DNA of 6,228 bases from Actinomycetota bacterium (lineage in GTDB: Bacteria; Actinomycetota; Actinomycetes; Nanopelagicales; Nanopelagicaceae): positions 1-6,228 of the forward strand of contig CANKXJ010000047.1 in the NCBI GenBank assembly GCA_947487595.1. Direction: 5' to 3'. Shown here in pieces: positions 4,945 through 6,228 of this stretch. A model generated the notes under the pieces. It ran no database searches and was not told where the DNA came from. It saw only the letters and a list, made by a program, of their open reading frames with translations. A program made the position numbers and the translations under genes. The number at the start of each line of letters is the position of its first letter. Position 1 is the stretch's first letter.

Positions 4945-6228
4945 TTTCCAGCCTCCGCAACAGTATTGAGAATATTTACTTTGTCGAAGATTGCCGCTGG
5001 GCAACCATGACTTACCGCTGCAATCTGACCTGGTTGCGCTTTACCGCAGTTAAAGGCACCGCCTAGAACATAAGTAGAAGGACCACCCACAACCTTCATA
5101 GAGCCCCAGAAATCAGTTGTCGTTGCTTGATAGGCAACATCTTTGAGCTGACCAACAATTTTACCGTTCTTAACACGATGGAACTGTTGACCAGTAAATT
5201 GGAAGTTATAGCGCTGCATATCAATGGACCAGGATTTATCACCCTTAATGATGATTCCATCCTCCATTGAAGCAACCATTTCCTCATAGGTTGGACCTGT
5301 TGGATTTGGTTGCAAAGAAACATTTGGCATGCGCTGAATTGGAACGTGGGCTGGTGAGTCAGCAAAGGCGCAGCCATTACTGCGATCGCGATTAACGCGA
5401 GCAGCAATGCGACGATCTAACTGATAACCAACGAGCAGACCATCCTTAATGATGTCCCAACGTTGGGCTGCAACACCTTCATCATCAAAACCCACCGTGC
5501 TAAGGCCATGAGGTGTAGCGCGATCTCCAGTCACATTCATCAGCTTTGAGCCGTATTGAAGAGTATTTAACTTATCTGGTGTGGCAAAAGAGGTTCCGGC
5601 GTAGTTGGCTTCATAACCAATGGCGCGATCGAGTTCAGTTGCATGGCCAATTGACTCATGAATTGTGAGCCAGAGATTTGATGGATGCACTAATACGTCA
5701 TAGCGACCAGCTTCTACTGAAGGTGCGGCAACTTTCTCTGCCAATAGTGAAGGAAGTTGAGCAATCTCGCCATCCCAATCCCAGTGCTTATTGCCCATCC
5801 ACTCCCAACCAAAGCCAGCAGGTTGTGCCAATGTGCGCATGGATTCAAAGCCATGATCGCCAATAGAGATTGCTTCAATCTGTGTTTGGATGCGCACGCG
5901 CTGTTGCGTGGTGCTAGTTCCATATGAATCGGCGTAGTGCTTTTGTTCTTTAACAAACATTGTGTGAGCAGATGTGTGATTAACGCCTGCACTCTTAAGC
6001 AGACGGTTACTTAAATCTGCGAGGCGATCCTTCTTATCTGAGTCTGAGACTGAGAAAGGATCTATTTCATAATCAGAGACCCAGGTCTGGTTTGCATAAA
6101 CGGGCTCTGTCACAAGTGAGACTAACTCAGTTGATAAAGGCTTTGATGTCTTAGCCATTGCAACTGCTGTATGTGCAAGCTTCTTGGCAACATCTACGGA
6201 GATCTCAGGAGATGAGGCAAAGCCCCAG
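4941..6228 (-). CDS. tldD: TldD family zinc metalloprotease subunit (N-terminus outside window)
   Basis: The frame stays open to the right edge of the window, so the gene is partial at its 5' end. The Met codon at 6158 is not its start: 23 further codons before it read WGFASSPEISVDVAKKLAHT..., and the leading WGFA is a conserved N-terminal TldD segment. About 428 residues are visible, against roughly 460-480 for the family. Counting from the Met at 6158, the active-site motif is His167-Glu168-Ser-Ile-Gly-His172 (bases 5643-5660), the HExxxH metal site of TldD. The third metal ligand is Cys371 (5046-5048) in FNCGKAQPGQ. The intervening RMPNVSLQP segment (276-284) is also typical. The partner is pmbA/TldE, overlapping at its 3' end. 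The complex degrades small unfolded peptides in the cytoplasm and in some species processes ribosomally made peptides. The promoter is outside the window. All catalytic residues are present, so an active protease is expected. Confidence 0.94.
   Translation of the reverse strand, partial: WGFASSPEISVDVAKKLAHTAVAMAKTSKPLSTELVSLVTEPVYANQTWVSDYEIDPFSVSDSDKKDRLADLSNRLLKSAGVNHTSAHTMFVKEQKHYADSYGTSTTQQRVRIQTQIEAISIGDHGFESMRTLAQPAGFGWEWMGNKHWDWDGEIAQLPSLLAEKVAAPSVEAGRYDVLVHPSNLWLTIHESIGHATELDRAIGYEANYAGTSFATPDKLNTLQYGSKLMNVTGDRATPHGLSTVGFDDEGVAAQRWDIIKDGLLVGYQLDRRIAARVNRDRSNGCAFADSPAHVPIQRMPNVSLQPNPTGPTYEEMVASMEDGIIIKGDKSWSIDMQRYNFQFTGQQFHRVKNGKIVGQLKDVAYQATTTDFWGSMKVVGGPSTYVLGGAFNCGKAQPGQIAAVSHGCPAAIFDKVNILNTVAEAGK
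4952..4956 (-). promoter_or_regulatory. Shine-Dalgarno site of pmbA, inside the tldD end
   Basis: GGAGG on the minus strand lies seven bases before the pmbA ATG at 4944 and within the last codons of tldD. It settles the pmbA start at 4944 and allows restart after the overlapping stop. It is the strongest ribosome-binding sequence in the window. Confidence 0.75.

Noticed and set aside
4945..5004. Upstream extension of the pmbA reading frame (20 extra residues starting MPSGNLRQ)
   Set aside because: It is a different-frame reading of the tldD 3' end. The family N-terminus begins at MISAQ, and the ATG at 4944 has GGAGG and an ATGA overlap.
5096..5992. Open frames inside tldD on both strands (5096-5407 minus, 5678-5866 plus, 5714-5992 minus)
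   Set aside because: They sit within the conserved tldD coding region in other frames, with low-complexity translations and no motifs.
6156..6158. Met codon at 6158 as the tldD start
   Set aside because: The same frame is open to the window edge, and the preceding residues (WGFASSPEIS...) are conserved TldD sequence, so the gene starts outside the window.
1..6228. A new defence, CRISPR, toxin-antitoxin or mobile system
   Set aside because: No repeats, nucleases, transposases or small paired genes were seen; every intergenic gap is under about 55 bases and all genes fall in known families.

Overview
The window is a compact stretch of bacterial chromosome with no intergenic gap longer than about 55 bases. 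It carries six complete or nearly complete genes plus the tail of a seventh. Several points suggest an actinobacterium with moderate G+C, possibly one of the streamlined freshwater lineages such as the Nanopelagicales. The undecaprenyl-diphosphatase has the SSSAH-x-RI signature common in Actinobacteria. The NlpC/P60 tail has a Glu in the third catalytic position, as in mycobacterial RipA. Two genes start directly behind -10-like hexamers without a Shine-Dalgarno sequence, which fits leaderless transcripts. The base composition is well below that of high-G+C Actinobacteria, and intergenic spaces are tiny. The taxonomic placement is inference, since no rRNA or other marker gene is present.

Left part (1-1034, + strand): the C-terminal end of an NlpC/P60 peptidoglycan endopeptidase, followed after 32 bases by a secreted Asp-box (BNR) beta-propeller protein resembling the 'F510_1955 family glycosylhydrolase' group. 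Both act outside the cytoplasmic membrane.

Middle part (1083-3539, + strand): three membrane proteins in a row. They are an SMR-family drug exporter of the Qac/EmrE subtype, an MFS transporter of the CynX/NimT type, and the undecaprenyl-diphosphatase UppP (BacA) that recycles the lipid carrier for cell-wall synthesis. The first two each have a likely promoter of their own, so they are probably not one operon.

Right part (3562-6228, - strand): a two-gene operon encoding the TldD metalloprotease subunit (its N-terminus runs off the window) and its partner TldE/PmbA. They are coupled by an ATGA stop-start overlap and converge on uppP with only 22 bases between the two stop codons.

I found no tRNA, rRNA, CRISPR array, insertion sequence, phage gene, toxin-antitoxin pair or defence system. 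The window looks like ordinary housekeeping and transport content. The most interesting points are the histidine-rich secreted propeller, the leaderless start architecture and the TldD/TldE pair with no visible substrate.
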